Shown: piece after piece, positions 18,316 to 29,245 of the stretch
Position numbering within the stretch: position 1 is the first letter of the stretch
Layout of the letters: each line of letters starts with the position of its first letter
Assembly: GCA_022478985.1 (NCBI GenBank)
Contig: JAKSZP010009259.1
Location: 1-64,000, forward strand
Length of the DNA: 64,000 nt
Reading direction: 5' to 3'
Source: Massospora cicadina
Lineage: Eukaryota > Entomophthoromycota > Entomophthoromycetes > Entomophthorales > Entomophthoraceae
The notes under the pieces: generated by a model
The model's input: the letters and a program-made list of their open reading frames with translations, nothing else
Database searches by the model: none
What the model was told of the DNA's origin: nothing
Program-made: the position numbers and the translations under genes

Positions 18316-18555
18316 TGGTGCTCACTACATGGGCTCAGCTGACGCTTAACAATACCTGAGACTAATTGATTGTACCCTGGAAGATAAACAAAATCGATAG
18401 TGTCACCCACTGGGTGCACAACAAACATGGTGAAGAAGTTGATTGAATGGCAAGTCCACCCATCATCACATTTGAAGAAATTCAAGAAAATCCTATAAAG
18501 ATATCTGACTCTCATTGTCTAACCTGAAATTCCAAAGAAGGAGCCCAAGTGGTAC
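18316..18555 (+). mobile_element. PBS and 5' leader of B4
   Basis: 18316-18333 begins TGGTGCTCACTACA, 14 bases identical to the PBS after the B2 5' LTR (minus, 36505-36522). This identifies a plus-strand type B element start. The leader is interrupted at 18555 by A2; gag resumes after 41348. Confidence 0.6.
18551..18555. other. TSD GGTAC, left copy (A2)
   Basis: GGTAC precedes the TGTAATTC start of the A2 5' LTR and is repeated at 41344-41348 directly after the A2 3' LTR. Exact match over 22.8 kb, proving that A2 with its nested passengers is one insertion. Confidence 0.92.
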
Positions 18556-19768
18556 TGTAATTCTAGGGGAGCAACTATTCTGCTTGGACCGGGCAGTTTT
18601 CCCATTTCCAAAAAAAGGGTCCAAAGAGGGCAGCTATACCTCTTGTTACACAGGGTGACCTTGCCCATGTGGTAGACGAGTGCTGAGTAACAACTCTCCC
18701 TCTGAATATTCCTCCCCTTGTCCCCATGCTTGCCTCTGCTGAATTAGTTCGCCTAATTCAAGGAGATCTCCGCAGAAATCATTAGTAACTATCATCCCAT
18801 GAGCTGGATAGATTTTATAAAGCCAATGGTGCTGATCCCTTAAAATCAAAGTCAGTATGTCCAAAATCTATGGGAATAAATCCTGAAAGGCATGTAACTC
18901 ATAGTCTAAAGGGGACAAGTAATAGATTCTCAGTTGAAATCACTGATGGCATAGACCCATTGTGCAATAACGTGGCTGACTCCAAACTCCCTCAAATCTG
19001 TTGAGGACAAACCAGATGGGTAGGTATCACCATCAGGGACTGATGCCAATAGTGTGAAACCCCCATTAAAAATTGGATTGGCAATTAATGGTACCATTTG
19101 GCTGAATGAATGCTCCAGCGACTGGGCATGGGTGGGTTGGTCATCCAAAACCTATTTCTGACCCATTGGGACTGCCCCTATGTGAGGTACTCTGGGGAAT
19201 TCCAGTTGCCCATTGGACCAGATGCTGTCATGATAACAATCACAAATGAAGTAAAGCCTCAGGTCAGGCATTTGTAGTCAAACTGATAGTAACTCAGCCT
19301 GCTGCCAATTCCCTTAATGTCAGTTCAGATTGAAGTCAGTATTCCCCTCCCTCAAAAATTCGCTGAGTTAGATCAGAATTTGAGGGTCCTAATCCCATGC
19401 TTTGACAAGCTGCCCAAATTGAACATTATTTAATCAGTCACATTGTACTGAGGAAATTGTTGGTCAATTTCTTTATTTAACTTTTAAATAAAAATACCTC
19501 TACCCAATTTAAGTTTTTTATGTTTAAATCTAAACGACCCCTCCCAACTATATTTCAACAACCACGGGACATGTGGCCATGTTTACCTGGTTCTTTACTA
19601 GGTTCCTATACACAACTATGGCTAATGGGTGCTCAGTTGCAAAATTCCTTCCTGGTTTCATAACATTCATGCAAGTAGTAGTGCCACTGGCATTTGGGCT
19701 TGTCATTTGGGTGCTTTGACACTTAAATTGGCAGGATGGTCTAAATATAACTTGCTGTCATCCTAACA
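18556..19768 (+). repeat. A2 5' LTR
   Basis: Starts TGTAATTCTAGG and ends ...CCTAACA. Contains the U3 peptide ('RAAIPLVTQGDL', 'AHVVDE') near 18635-18690, a TATA-like ttatttaatca near 19425, and GTTGGTCAATT at 19459-19469, exactly complementary to the sequence following the LTR. Confidence 0.88.
19424..19469 (+). promoter_or_regulatory. Predicted core promoter and RNA 5' end of A2
   Basis: TATA-like attatttaatc (about 19424-19434) lies ~25-35 bp upstream of GTTGGTCAATT (19459-19469). That spacing would place the transcript start close to the self-complementary segment, as in self-priming Tf1-type elements. Promoter by position only. Confidence 0.5.
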
Positions 19769-19785
19769 TAATTGACCAACCATTA
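19769..19785 (+). other. Putative self-primer binding site (A2)
   Basis: Immediately after the 5' LTR. AATTGACCAAC (19770-19780) is the perfect 11-nt reverse complement of 19459-19469. No TGG for tRNA CCA pairing is present. A-in and A-out have AATTAACCAAC here (10/11). Confidence 0.6.
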
Positions 19786-20170
19786 TCCTTAACCATTTCC
19801 ACCCTTCTCATTGAGATGAGCGTAGCAGTGGCCCTTTTCTCTCAGCTGAATAAGGTTGTAAAGAAATTATAATATGGCCACAATAGCTTAGTATCTCATA
19901 AGTTTCTAAGCCTACTCTCCAAAATGGGATGTTTATGCTAGGAGCTGCCAAGGTGACCTTGGTGTTAAATCCCTACTCCAAATCATTGTCCAAATTAATT
20001 TCAATAGTTGCCACAGCCCACATGCCCAAGTCAGTATATTCTAGCATTCTGACTTATTAAGTAGCTAAACCTGTTGCAAACCTTGTGGTTTTGCCCAATC
20101 CTACTACCATCTTTCCTCATCTATAGACTAAAGTATAGCTGCCAATAAAGAAAACTTCACCTACTTTTAA
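19769..20170 (+). pseudogene. Leader frame of A2, Gag region reduced
   Basis: Encodes 'IIDQPLSLTISTLLIEMSVA', parallel to 'IINQPLFPATSALFFELGAA' of A-out, then decays. The Gag-like stretch found in A-in/A-out between leader and PR is absent; only about 300 bp of unassignable sequence separate leader and protease. A3 shows the same shortening. Confidence 0.5.
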
Positions 20171-20430
20171 TTGCCCATTAAAATTAGTATTATAGCTCAC
20201 CACATGTTCTTTGAGGCCTTGGTGGACACTGGGGCAGCGAGTAATTTTTGTGAATGTAGAGCTAGCCCACCAGTTGGAACAAGACCTGGACTTGAGTCCT
20301 ACGGTGATGTTTTCTTCATCAGCCTCCCAGCCCTCATACCTAGTTTGACACCCTTTACTTTTCTCTGTTCACCAGTTTAGCTTTTCATGATTGGTTCTCT
20401 GCAATGCCAAACTTGGTGTTTCCGGTAATT
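20171..20430 (+). pseudogene. Aspartic protease (A2), DTG intact
   Basis: 'FFEALVDTGAASNF' at about 20211-20252 retains the catalytic DTGA motif lost in A-in, A-out and A3. The downstream part shifts frame near 20260, with 'MPNLVFPVILRGGLVAL' in a third frame (20400 on). Confidence 0.75.
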
Positions 20431-20539
20431 TTGAGGGGTGGGTTGGTGGCATTGACAGCATGTTAGAATTCACTTTGAGTCCGATATGTTGTCATTTGCT
20501 AATGGCAAGACGGAGGTCGAGTTTCCTTTAGTGGACACT

Positions 20540-21082
20540 CTTACTTAAACTCAAGGTTGCAGTTTGATTACATCCCTTATGTCCCCTGTGGGCCTCCCAT
20601 CAGATTTCCCTAAGGCATTGATGGGATATCAAAGTAATTTAAATTTTGAGAAGGCAGACCATATCCCCCTCATAAAAGCATCAATTTGGAGTTTAAAAAA
20701 TGGTGCAGATGATGAATATAAACTGTCCTTTGTACCTGCATATAGTGGAGGAGGAGGCTGCTCTCAATTCATGGTTGGATGAAATGCTTAAGAAAGGGTG
20801 GTTGTTCAAAGAGACATCACCAGTTGCTTCTCCCATCTTTTTTGCCAAGAAGGGCAATGTTTCCCTTCATCTCTGCATGGATTATGGTCACCTAAATAAA
20901 ATCACTGTTTATGATCCCTAACCTTTGCCACGGAAGCAGAATATCAGTCAAGTGATTGCTAAGTCTCATATGTTCTATAAACTGGATCTTTTTAATGCAT
21001 TTAATCAAATTTGGGTGATGAAAGTCCAGGAATGGCTTACCATATCCAAACAAAAAGGGGCATTTTAAATTTGGATAATGCC
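20540..21082 (+). pseudogene. Reverse transcriptase, N-terminal part (A2)
   Basis: 20564-20782 (pre-RT spacer) and 20700-20921 with 'LNSWLDEMLKKGWLFKETSP', 'ASPIFFAKKG', 'LHLCMDYGHLNKITV'. Then stops, 'KLDLFNAFNQIWVM' near 20985 and the start of the MPFG block at 21078. B1 inserts exactly there; the block resumes at 28051. Confidence 0.82.
21078..21082. other. TSD (ATGCC) of B1, left copy
   Basis: ATGCC at 21078-21082 and GTGCC at 28051-28055 flank B1, one mismatch. The A2 RT block MPFxLKNAPATFQ is split exactly here, confirming the boundary. Confidence 0.82.
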
Positions 21083-21644
21083 TATTAGAATTTTGCTAGA
21101 AGTTATGATAAGCAGGCGCTACAAAGGCAACAAAATTATTAGATCCATGGCTCTAGCAAAGATAGTCAAAAGTGCAAAGAAGTTATTAGTTACTTTGCTA
21201 TAATTGGTTCCAATTGGAAATACAGAATCCTGTATGAAAAAGATCAAAATTTAGCTAAGTGAGATGAAAATTGAGGTAATTATTCGTTAAAAATGAGGTA
21301 TATTTATAGGGGTAAATTTAGTAGTTCTTTGTGAGGATTTTCGGGATGCACCTGAGGTAAGATATTTCCTATTAGAGGACCAATGTTGCTGCTTATTAAT
21401 ACCATACTTTTGATGGCCAGATCAGATAAGATTCTTATTAGATAAGACTGACCTTCTTGTATAATATTTTTCCTCATCAGATAGTTTAGCATCATCTTTC
21501 AAAGGAGGTTGATAACTCCAAAGGGTTGATCATTGGTCTATCTGAGAATCGGATATCTCTGATGTGAATTTTACAATCTCACTAGACTGAGATATCAAAT
21601 CTCAATCTTGAGCAATCTTGGTCATCGTAGTTGAATCCCCAACA
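21083..21644 (-). repeat. B1 3' LTR
   Basis: On the minus strand begins TGTTGGGGATTCAAC after a G-rich tract (complement of 21645-21655) and ends ...TTCTAATA. Pairs with 27492-28050. Confidence 0.85.
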
Positions 21645-22740
21645 ATGCCCCCCTCAAGATCTTGCCTAGGGGGCACATACTTACAAAGAAATCTACTATG
21701 CACCTTATTGATAACAGTACCGGTATCAACAGCTGCAATGGAGTGTTCAATACCTGACAATAAATAATAGGTTAATGACCAGCCCATAAGGTGTCAAGTT
21801 TGTGAATCCTTCCTCCCAGTCTATGATGATAGAAGAGTACAAGTTTCCCAACTTGATACTCTGGTAGCGTAGGTCTACTAGCGTTAGTTCTTATTCCCTC
21901 CTTTAAGGTGGTAGCAGCAAGGGAACTCAAAGCTAAAGCTTGTACTTGGATGATTTCATCAGCTAGTCTCCTCATAGCTAAATCAGTAGTTTGTGGGGTA
22001 GCCTCCTCAAGTATAGGTTGGATACTTAAGGGTAGAATAGGATCCCAACCCTAAAGAGCCTTAAAAGGAGACATTCCAATTATACGATGGTATCTAACCC
22101 TATAAGCTAACATCACACTAGGCAAATAGAGATTCCATCTACTAGGGTCATTAGAAGCCATATTTCAAAGAATGGCTACAAGGGTACCATTTTCTCGTTT
22201 GACTGCACCATTAGTAGAAGGATTGTAAGGGGACGTAATTAACTGCTAGGTACACATTAATTTAGTAAGCTCATATACCACCTAAGAAATGAAGTTGGTC
22301 CCATTATTTAATAACAAGACTTTTGGGCTACCATGTTTGGTGAAAAATTGCTTAAAAAGGAAGGACGTGGTAGCCTTAGTGGTGACCATGGAAAGCGAGA
22401 TAGCTTCAATCTATTTGGTAAAATGATTGATAGCTAACATAATATATCGATGTCCATAAGTGGCAGTAGGGAGAGGGCCCACCACATCGATACTCATAGT
22501 AGAAAAAGGTTCTGAAGGTCCCACAATTTTGTGTTGGTACACCAGATTTCCACCATGTTGTTGGCAAGTGAGATAAGTCTCTGACACATCGTGTACAGAT
22601 TCCAGCATATTATCCCAGTAACAATTATTTTTCAACCACTGTAAGGTCTTAGCAACAGCTCCATGCCCTACAGTTTGATGGGCCTCCATAATAGTATCAG
22701 TCCTTGCAGAAGGCTTAATAAAGAGCAACCATTTAGATCC
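21645..22740 (-). pseudogene. Integrase (B1), catalytic triad lost
   Basis: 22411-22728 holds the zinc finger ('HQTVGHGAVAKTLQWLKNNC...CQQHG') and 'MSIDVVGPLPT' then 'LAINHFTK' where AIDHFTKW is expected. Further down the minus strand come 'LLNNGTNF' (SDNGTNF expected) and 'NGAVKREN' (NGAVERVN expected). 21772-21975 is the C-terminal part ('YQVGKLVLFYHHRLGGRIHK'). D-to-N, D-to-N and E-to-K all fit G-to-A transitions on the coding strand. Confidence 0.85.
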
Positions 22741-23340
22741 AACTTCTTGTATAAGGAACCTTTTTTAACCTGAGTATCCTTAGTTAAGGATTGTAGCTTC
22801 GAGGTAACATCCTTAGATTCACGGTACTAGAGCTCAGGTCTACCAATCAAGTCATAAACGTGATCCTCCTCAGCAGAGAATAACATAAATATAGTCAATT
22901 GAGAAAGTCCATCAGCGTTTTGGTGAATAGCTCCAGTGCAATGTTGAATTGTAAAGTCATAATTCTGTAGCTTTAATGCCCATCTAGCTAAGCACCCATC
23001 AGGATCCTTCATTTGTTGCAACCACTTCAAGAAAGCGTGATCCATGACATTAGTGAAATGCTTGCCATGGAGGTAAGGGCGGAAATGCTTGATGTCAGAC
23101 AAGACTGCAAGGCATTCTCTCTTGGTAACGCTATAATTGCATTCATCCTTAGAAATGGTTTTATTATAGTATGCGATGGGATGATCAACCAGGTTGGTAT
23201 CATGTTGATCCAGAATGGCTCCAATAGCAATATAACTGGCATCGGTAAACAAAATAAAAGATTTGGAAAAATCAGTATGGGCTAAGATTGGAGCACTAAC
23301 TAAAGCTTGGCGCAAAAGATTGAAATCTTGATGCTGCAAT
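22741..23340 (-). pseudogene. RNase H (B1)
   Basis: 170-codon frame (22827-23339): 'SFILFTDASYIAIGAILDQ', 'HPIAYYNKTISKDECNYSV', 'KRECLAVLSDIKHFRPYLHG', 'MDHAFLKWL', then 'GAIHQNADGLSQL' (the linker toward integrase). The catalytic Asp-Glu-Asp set is retained. It is the longest undisturbed pol segment of B1. Confidence 0.87.
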
Positions 23341-24425
23341 TCTTCCCATACAAAAGGGACTTCCTTGTGTAAAAGGTAAACTAAAGGCTCTGCAATCTCT
23401 GCAAGTTGGGGGATGAACTGTCAGTAATAAACAATCATCCTTAAAAACACTTGGATATTGCACAAGCTTATAGGAACAGGCATGTCCAAAACATCTTGTA
23501 TCTTATTAAATAAGGATAAAATCCTCTCATTATTACTTTATGACCTAAGAATTCCATCTCAGTCTTAAAAAGCACACTTGGACGGTTTTAGCTTAAGCAA
23601 AGCATGACACATCTGACCAAATACTTCCTTTAAATGATCTAAATGCTCATTAAAAGTGCTGGAAAACACAGTAACATCGTCTAAGTATACTAAAACACAT
23701 GAAAGTTTCAAATCCCCAAACAAGCCATCCATGGATCGTTGAAAAGTAGCAGGGTCATTGCAAAGCCCCTGAAGCATACGAGTGGGCTCAAATAACCCCT
23801 CACTAGAGATTAAAGCACATTTCTGACAGTCTTCTGGAGCCAGGTCAATTTTCCAATAACCACTCGCAAGGCCATATCCAAGAAGTCTTGTGACCCAGAC
23901 AATAGTATCAATGAATCATCAATGTGAGGTAGAGGATAAGAATCCTTTTGGGCAACAGCATTGAGCTGACAATATTCCATAATCACTCTATGACCCCCAT
24001 CCTTTTTCCAGATGAGTAGTAGGGGAGAAGCCCATGGACTCTTAGAAGGCGTTAGTAGCCCCACATTAAGGAGTTGTTTCAATTTCACTGAGATCTGAGC
24101 CTCTTCGACTTTAGATTTGCAATATGGACAAGCTTGAATAGGGAAAGTATCCCCAATTTTTACCTGATGCTGCTCATCTTTCAATAACCTAAAATCACCA
24201 GGACCTTTATCAAATATATCCGCATACTCTTCAATCAGAGCCTCAGCTTCATGCTGCTGTTCTGTAGTGAGTGAATCTCCAAATTTGACGTCAATTCTAG
24301 CAATGATAGGGGGATCTTCCAGCCCAAATTCACATAATTCTCCACATCCTGAGATGGATAAAATCTCACTCACAGGAGTAGGCTGCACATAGACGATGGA
24401 ATTGTTGCAATTCAATTTCATAGGT
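23341..24425 (-). pseudogene. Reverse transcriptase (B1)
   Basis: 23810-24421 encodes the pre-RT and fingers ('EEYADIFDKGPGDFRLL', 'LLTPSKSPWASPLLLIWKKD', 'QLNAVAQKDSYPLPHIDD'). 23565-23777 carries 'GLCNDPATFQRSMDGLFGDL' and catalytic 'VLVYLDDVTVFS', then 'LKLKPSKCAF'. A frame change near 23850-23900 splits palm from fingers. Catalytic YLDD kept. Confidence 0.87.
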
Positions 24426-25140
24426 CAAGAAGTGAGATTAGCTAGTAAAACAAAAACAAGTCCCATAGTAGGCAGGATCAAGGGTACCAGGGCAGGTTAA
24501 AGCCTCCAAATGATAGAGACTTTGGTTACCAAAGATCTCTAACACATGATCAGTGGTAAAAATACTTGTACTCCCATATCAATTATGTTTTGAGTTTTTG
24601 GGGGAATGGTAATTGGATTGTTATAATATAAAGGCATTCCCTCAGAGGCACAAGCTGATGGAGGTGGAAGTATAGTCCTTGGTCCCAAGATTTGGTACTC
24701 AAGACGAGAGATAGAAATTGGGTATTCCAATAAGAAAACACGTCAATTGATTTTGCTTTTGCAATTAGGAACATCTTGTAGAATTAAAGGTACTAGGTAC
24801 CCAATTAAAGGAAGATTATTGTCCATAAGACTGATTATAATATCAAAATCAATGAGAAAATTTGGTTCCCAAGAGCAGGTCATAGCAGTTGTTGTCCAAC
24901 ACTACTGCAGGGGCTGACACAACCAACTTTCCAAAGCACATTTTGAGAGAGGAATAAGCTCCTATAGATTTAGTGTAGGAAGGACCAGCAGTTCTATAGT
25001 CTTGAGAATGGTTTAAGTCCAACCCCAATTTGATTTTTTCCATAAGCCTGGATGAGATTACATTGATGGGCGATCCCATATCAATGATAGCCAAAACTTT
25101 CACCTTATGCACAATGACTTCCACCTGGGACACATCAGTG
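24426..25140 (-). pseudogene. Aspartic protease (B1), DTG to DMG
   Basis: 24849-25133: 'VKVLAIIDMGSPINVISSRL' (active site DTGS expected), flap-like region, 'AVVLDNNCYDLLLGTKF' (ILG block). B3 and B4 carry recognisably homologous proteases. The spacer to RT (24426-24848) holds broken frames only. Confidence 0.82.
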
Positions 25141-27425
25141 ACAAAGTTTGGGTTGAAAACACCAAGGGATTAATCGATTGAACTGAATTAGAAGAAGAAA
25201 CAGAAGCATAAGAAGAGATAGTATCTTTGTTGGCTAATTCATCAGGGATATCAAGCTCACCAGAAGCGGATATCACACAACAGTCTGTAGAAGAGTTAAA
25301 AGATTTCGATTGAGACACATGAGGTAGGTCAGCACAGGGAGCCTCTTGCCCTATGCTGATTCCTCTTTTTTCAACTCCTCCATTTGTTTTTCTCAACATT
25401 GAGATTCCACATGACCCACGAGGCCACAATAAGTGCACGGCTCCTTCTTCAGTTTAGGTTTGGGTTTCAGTGGCATCACATGGATATAAGAACGAGGGTT
25501 ATTAGCGGAGGTCAGGTGTACCACACTATTAGGAATTTCCATGAGCGCTTCTTTAATGTCAATAAGTGATCTGAAATTTCGTTTAAGTGATTTTAAATGT
25601 ACTAGCAACTTAGTGCAAGAAATGAATGCACTCATTACAGCCAATATGGCACCATCTATGGTAATCTGGCTGCAAGTAGCAATAGTTTGGGCCTCATGAT
25701 AGAATCTCTTAGAGAAATCTTGTATTGACTTTCCTCATTTGATTTGAATAATTATAAAGGCTTGCTTTTGGTTAGATAAATTTTGATCACTTCCAAGTTC
25801 CTTAATAAGCGCGGTCTTCACTTGAGCCCACGTATTACAAACCTTCAGGTGAGGAACCATGATTTATTAAGTGAACCAGCTTAGGCAAGAGGTAATATGC
25901 CATACTTTCTGTTAATCTGTTGCACCGTCCATTGAACGCTCATAGACAAAAAGAGAAAATGGATGCTACCTTCACCCGGCTCAAACTTATCCTTAAAGGT
26001 AGGTTTGAAGGTAGTGGGTTAATTGCTCAAGATATGCACCCCCAATATCATGACTGGATCAGCTTCAGAGGGTTTGGACTCTGGAATATGAGCTTGAGTG
26101 GGAATTCAGTCAACTTTTTGCCTTTGATGAGGGTTTCCTGTAAATCATGAACCCATTGAGCAAGATGATTATTTGCAGGCGATTGATTCAAGTTAGAAAT
26201 CGCAGGGATCATCTCTTCCTGTTTGTTCTCAAATGATCCGCATCTAGCAGTTAAGCGTTCAGTGGAGGCGTTTAACCTTGCAAACTGGGTTTCTTTTGTA
26301 GTTTTGTCAGCATCGCAGAGATGATGAGCGTTATCTACGCTATTCAATAAGTTGGTTAAAGAGTAATCCAGGTTGGTCGGAAGGCCTTCTAAGATGAAGA
26401 AACACCCTTGAGCTATGGCTCAGATTTTGGTTTCTAATGCCTGCACTCTTGATAATAGTAGAATTGAAGGTTTTGAATTGTGCATGGGAAGTGGGGAGCC
26501 AGGGGGACCAGGAGGGGTTAGGGGGTCCTTGTGACCCATATTGACCTGCAGGCCCCAGTGAGCCTTGTTGACCTGCAGGGCCTTGAGGACTTTATTCACC
26601 AGAAGGTCCCAGGGCTACTGAAGGAGAACTAGGTGGTCTCAGCGGTCCAGGAGGACCAACAGGGTCACATCCACCTTCTCTGATAGTATCCACAATTCAT
26701 ATAAGTTGTTAGAATAGCCCGCCAAGCTCAACAAAGTGCTCTACATGTCAAATTTGCAATTTTCTCAGTTGTCTCTTAATCTCATCCTCAAGGGTAGTGA
26801 TTTGGTGGTAAATAGGGTTAGCAACATCGCTAACCTGTTGAGATACTTCTTGGCCGATGTACCCTATGACTATATTATTAATTTTCACCAAGTGGTTATG
26901 TATACTGTTGATTTCTCTTCTATTATCGAGTATGGCTTCTTAATTATCCTGACCAAAGTTTGAAGCCATCTCATAAAACGATGATAACTGAGAATGAAAT
27001 TGTTGCGCCAGGGTCAACTGGCATTGGATTTCGAGATGATGCAACCCCAAAATCTGAAGTACATGGTGAATAGCGGGATGTACATAATGCCTGAGGTACT
27101 GCTCATTTTTAGCCAATTCAACTTCAGTAAGTTATAACACCGCTCTGTTGTATAAGTTCATCATCTTATTAGCAACTTTAGATTCTCTGTCTAGATTAGG
27201 TTAAACCAGGATGGGTGGCCCCCTTATCAAGCCTTTGACAGTTTCTTCTACGTTTACAGCTTGAATCTTATAATAATTATGGTCAGGGCCTTAATGGCCA
27301 AGTCCATAAAAAGCTCAAAATTGCAGATTATTTGTATTGGCGGAAGGCATCTCTTGCCTGTTGGAGTGTACCCATTGAATGATACTCATTGATTCCTCAG
27401 AAGAGGGGTTTTCTTCACTAGACAT
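25141..27425 (-). pseudogene. Gag (B1): coiled coil, collagen-like segment, capsid, CCHC
   Basis: Start Met at the complement of 27425 ('MSSEENPSSEESMS'), 67 bp inside the 5' LTR. Then helical, Gln/Asn-rich stretches to ~26700, a Gly-Xaa-Yaa segment (26470-26670), capsid-like sequence (26048-26347 and on to 25650), and 'CTYCGLVGHVESQC' (CX2CX4HX4C zinc knuckle) near 25395. Several stops. The CCHC binds genomic RNA in this family; the collagen-like insert is unusual. Confidence 0.75.
26470..26670 (-). other. Collagen-like Gly-Xaa-Yaa segment in B1 Gag
   Basis: Minus strand reads 'DPVGPPGPL', 'GPAGQQGSLGPAGQYGSQGP' and 'PSWSPWLP', keeping Gly every third residue over several triplets with decay between. 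B3 has a longer version at 60360-60610. Because GGN and CCN are complementary, the other strand shows Gly-Pro runs that are not coding evidence. Confidence 0.6.
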
Positions 27426-27472
27426 ATTCATTGTTATGAAAGTATGTTTTCACCAGGTAGCCTCGGAAGCAG

Positions 27473-27490
27473 ACCTGGCAGAAAGCACCA
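27473..27490 (-). other. Primer binding site of B1
   Basis: One base inside the 5' LTR on the minus strand: TGGTGCTTTCTGCCAGG. TGG fits pairing to tRNA CCA-3'. B2 and B4 share TGGTGCT. The tRNA cannot be named from memory. Confidence 0.6.
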
Positions 27491-27491
27491 G

Positions 27492-28050
27492 TATTGGAAT
27501 TATGGTAGAAATTACAATAAGCAGGCGCTACAAAGGCTAAATAATTATTAGTTTCGTAGCTCCAGTGAAGATAGATGAAAGTGCAAAGAAGTTATTAGTT
27601 CTGTTGTTATAATTGATTCCAATTGGAAATACAGAATCCTGTATGAAAAAGACCAAAATTTAGTTTTGTGAGATAAAAGCAGGGTACTTTATTTGTTAGA
27701 AATGAGGGATATTTATATGGATAAATTTAGTACTTCTTTGTGAGGATTTTCAGGATACTTGAGGCAAGATCTTTCCTACTAGAGGATCGATATTACTGAT
27801 TATTAATACCATACTTGTGATGGCTAGATCTGATAAGATTCTTATTAGATGAGACCAACCTTGTTGTATAATATTTTGCCTCATCAGATAGTTTAGCATC
27901 CTCCTTCAAAGGAGGTTGATAAACCAAAGGGTTGATTGTTGGTCTATCTGAGAATCAAATATCTCTGATGTGGATTTTACAATCTCATTAGACTAAGATA
28001 TTGATTTTCGATCTTGAGAAATTTTGGCCATCATAGTTGAATCTCTTGTA
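27492..28050 (-). repeat. B1 5' LTR
   Basis: 559 bp, paired with 21083-21644 (shared 'aagcaggcgctacaaagg' near the inner end). The outer end is eroded (TACAAGAGATTC against TGTTGGGGATTC in the other LTR). The divergence shows an old insertion. Confidence 0.85.
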
Positions 28051-28115
28051 GTGCCATTTAGGTTAAAGAATGCACCAGCCACATTCCAGAGAATGATCAA
28101 TAGTGTGTTGGGTGA
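28051..28115 (+). pseudogene. RT fragment of A2 between B1 and B2
   Basis: 65 bp encoding 'PFRLKNAPATFQRMINSVLG', the RT palm block continuing from 21082. Left bounded by the B1 TSD copy (28051-28055), right by the B2 TSD copy GGTGA (28111-28115). Confidence 0.88.
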
Positions 28116-29245
28116 TGTTAAAATCTATAGGGTTCTTGATTATTCTTGGCTGATAACCCCTAGATTAATTAACTGCACAGGTTTAGTGTTGTGCAATTCT
28201 TCACATTGTCTGATAGTAGGATGTATTCATTTGATAATAGTATGGAGACTATTATCTGTAGTTTAATAAAGTACTAGTATTGGGTCCAACGCTTGGCCAG
28301 TATTTCCCCTTGAAATACTTAGGATGTCCTCAATAGGGATCTGTTCCCTCATACCGCCTAACTCAATCCACGCTCAGATCCTCATTTACAGTTTCTCTCT
28401 GGTGACACACAGTCAGCAGCAATCACCTATTTGATTCAGCTTCACTTCTCAGGATCCATGCACAGATCCTTACTCTTTATACTAAAGAGTCTCCCAATTA
28501 AAGCACACAACAATTTCCTTGAAAAAAAGAATAGAACTCAAAAATTCTGATATGATACTAATTACTGGTACTGGTGTATATCTCTATGTGTGTGTTTATT
28601 AAGTAAATCTTAGGAAAATTTATAGTTGGAATTCAGCAACCAACTCTTGGTTGGCACCTCATTGATAAAACGGCAGCTGTTGCCATTGAATTACCCATCG
28701 TCATCTCATCAGAGATGGGCTTTCCCATCCTGATAGGATTCTATTGTTGGACATCCTTGAGCTATAAAATTGGAAAGAGTCAGAAAATGTGTCCCTAATG
28801 TTTTCCTCTCGATCCCAGCAAACCAAACATATTTGGCAAGTGACCTGCTTAGGTAATGGGACTTGTTACCCATTAAGGCAGGTTTCAAACCAACTGATTA
28901 ATTCGCTAGTTGCAGGTGGCATCACTTGCCTCTCAACTTGATCCTAAAATTCCCAATCAGTAAGTGATAAAACCCAACTGATCCCAATTGGTACACCTGA
29001 TAGTTAATCATTAATCAACTATTAAATGCCCTCATTTCATCAGCAACTCTGCCTGATGAGATCTTAATCATTCACCCATATCAATCCCTAACAGATCCAA
29101 CCCAGGCAGATAACTTAAAATCCCCCAAACATTGTTACCCCAAAATCAGGGTCAACCAATATCCAACTCACTTTGCTATAGGAAATTATCCCCTAGTGAA
29201 GCTTGGTAATCTAATTGGCTGGGAACATGGGCAAAAATCCCAACA
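28116..29245 (-). repeat. B2 3' LTR
   Basis: On the minus strand starts TGTTGGGATTTTTGCCC directly after a G-rich PPT (complement of 29246-29260, ggcaagagggggatg) and ends ...GATTTTAACA. Pairs with 36525-37656. Confidence 0.87.

Larger units (their letters stand above)
21083..28050 (-). mobile_element. B1: Ty3/Gypsy element with collagen-like Gag
   Basis: 6968 bp, minus strand. 3' LTR 21083-21644 (562 bp), 5' LTR 27492-28050 (559 bp). Internal order from 27491 downward: PBS, Gag (coiled coil, collagen-like segment, CCHC), PR, RT, RNase H, IN. No chromodomain recognised. All three integrase catalytic acids are replaced, so it cannot be mobile. Confidence 0.9.

Noticed and set aside
23013..23285. 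Plus-strand frame of 90 codons opposite B1 RNase H
   Set aside because: Antisense shadow of a well-supported RNase H frame.
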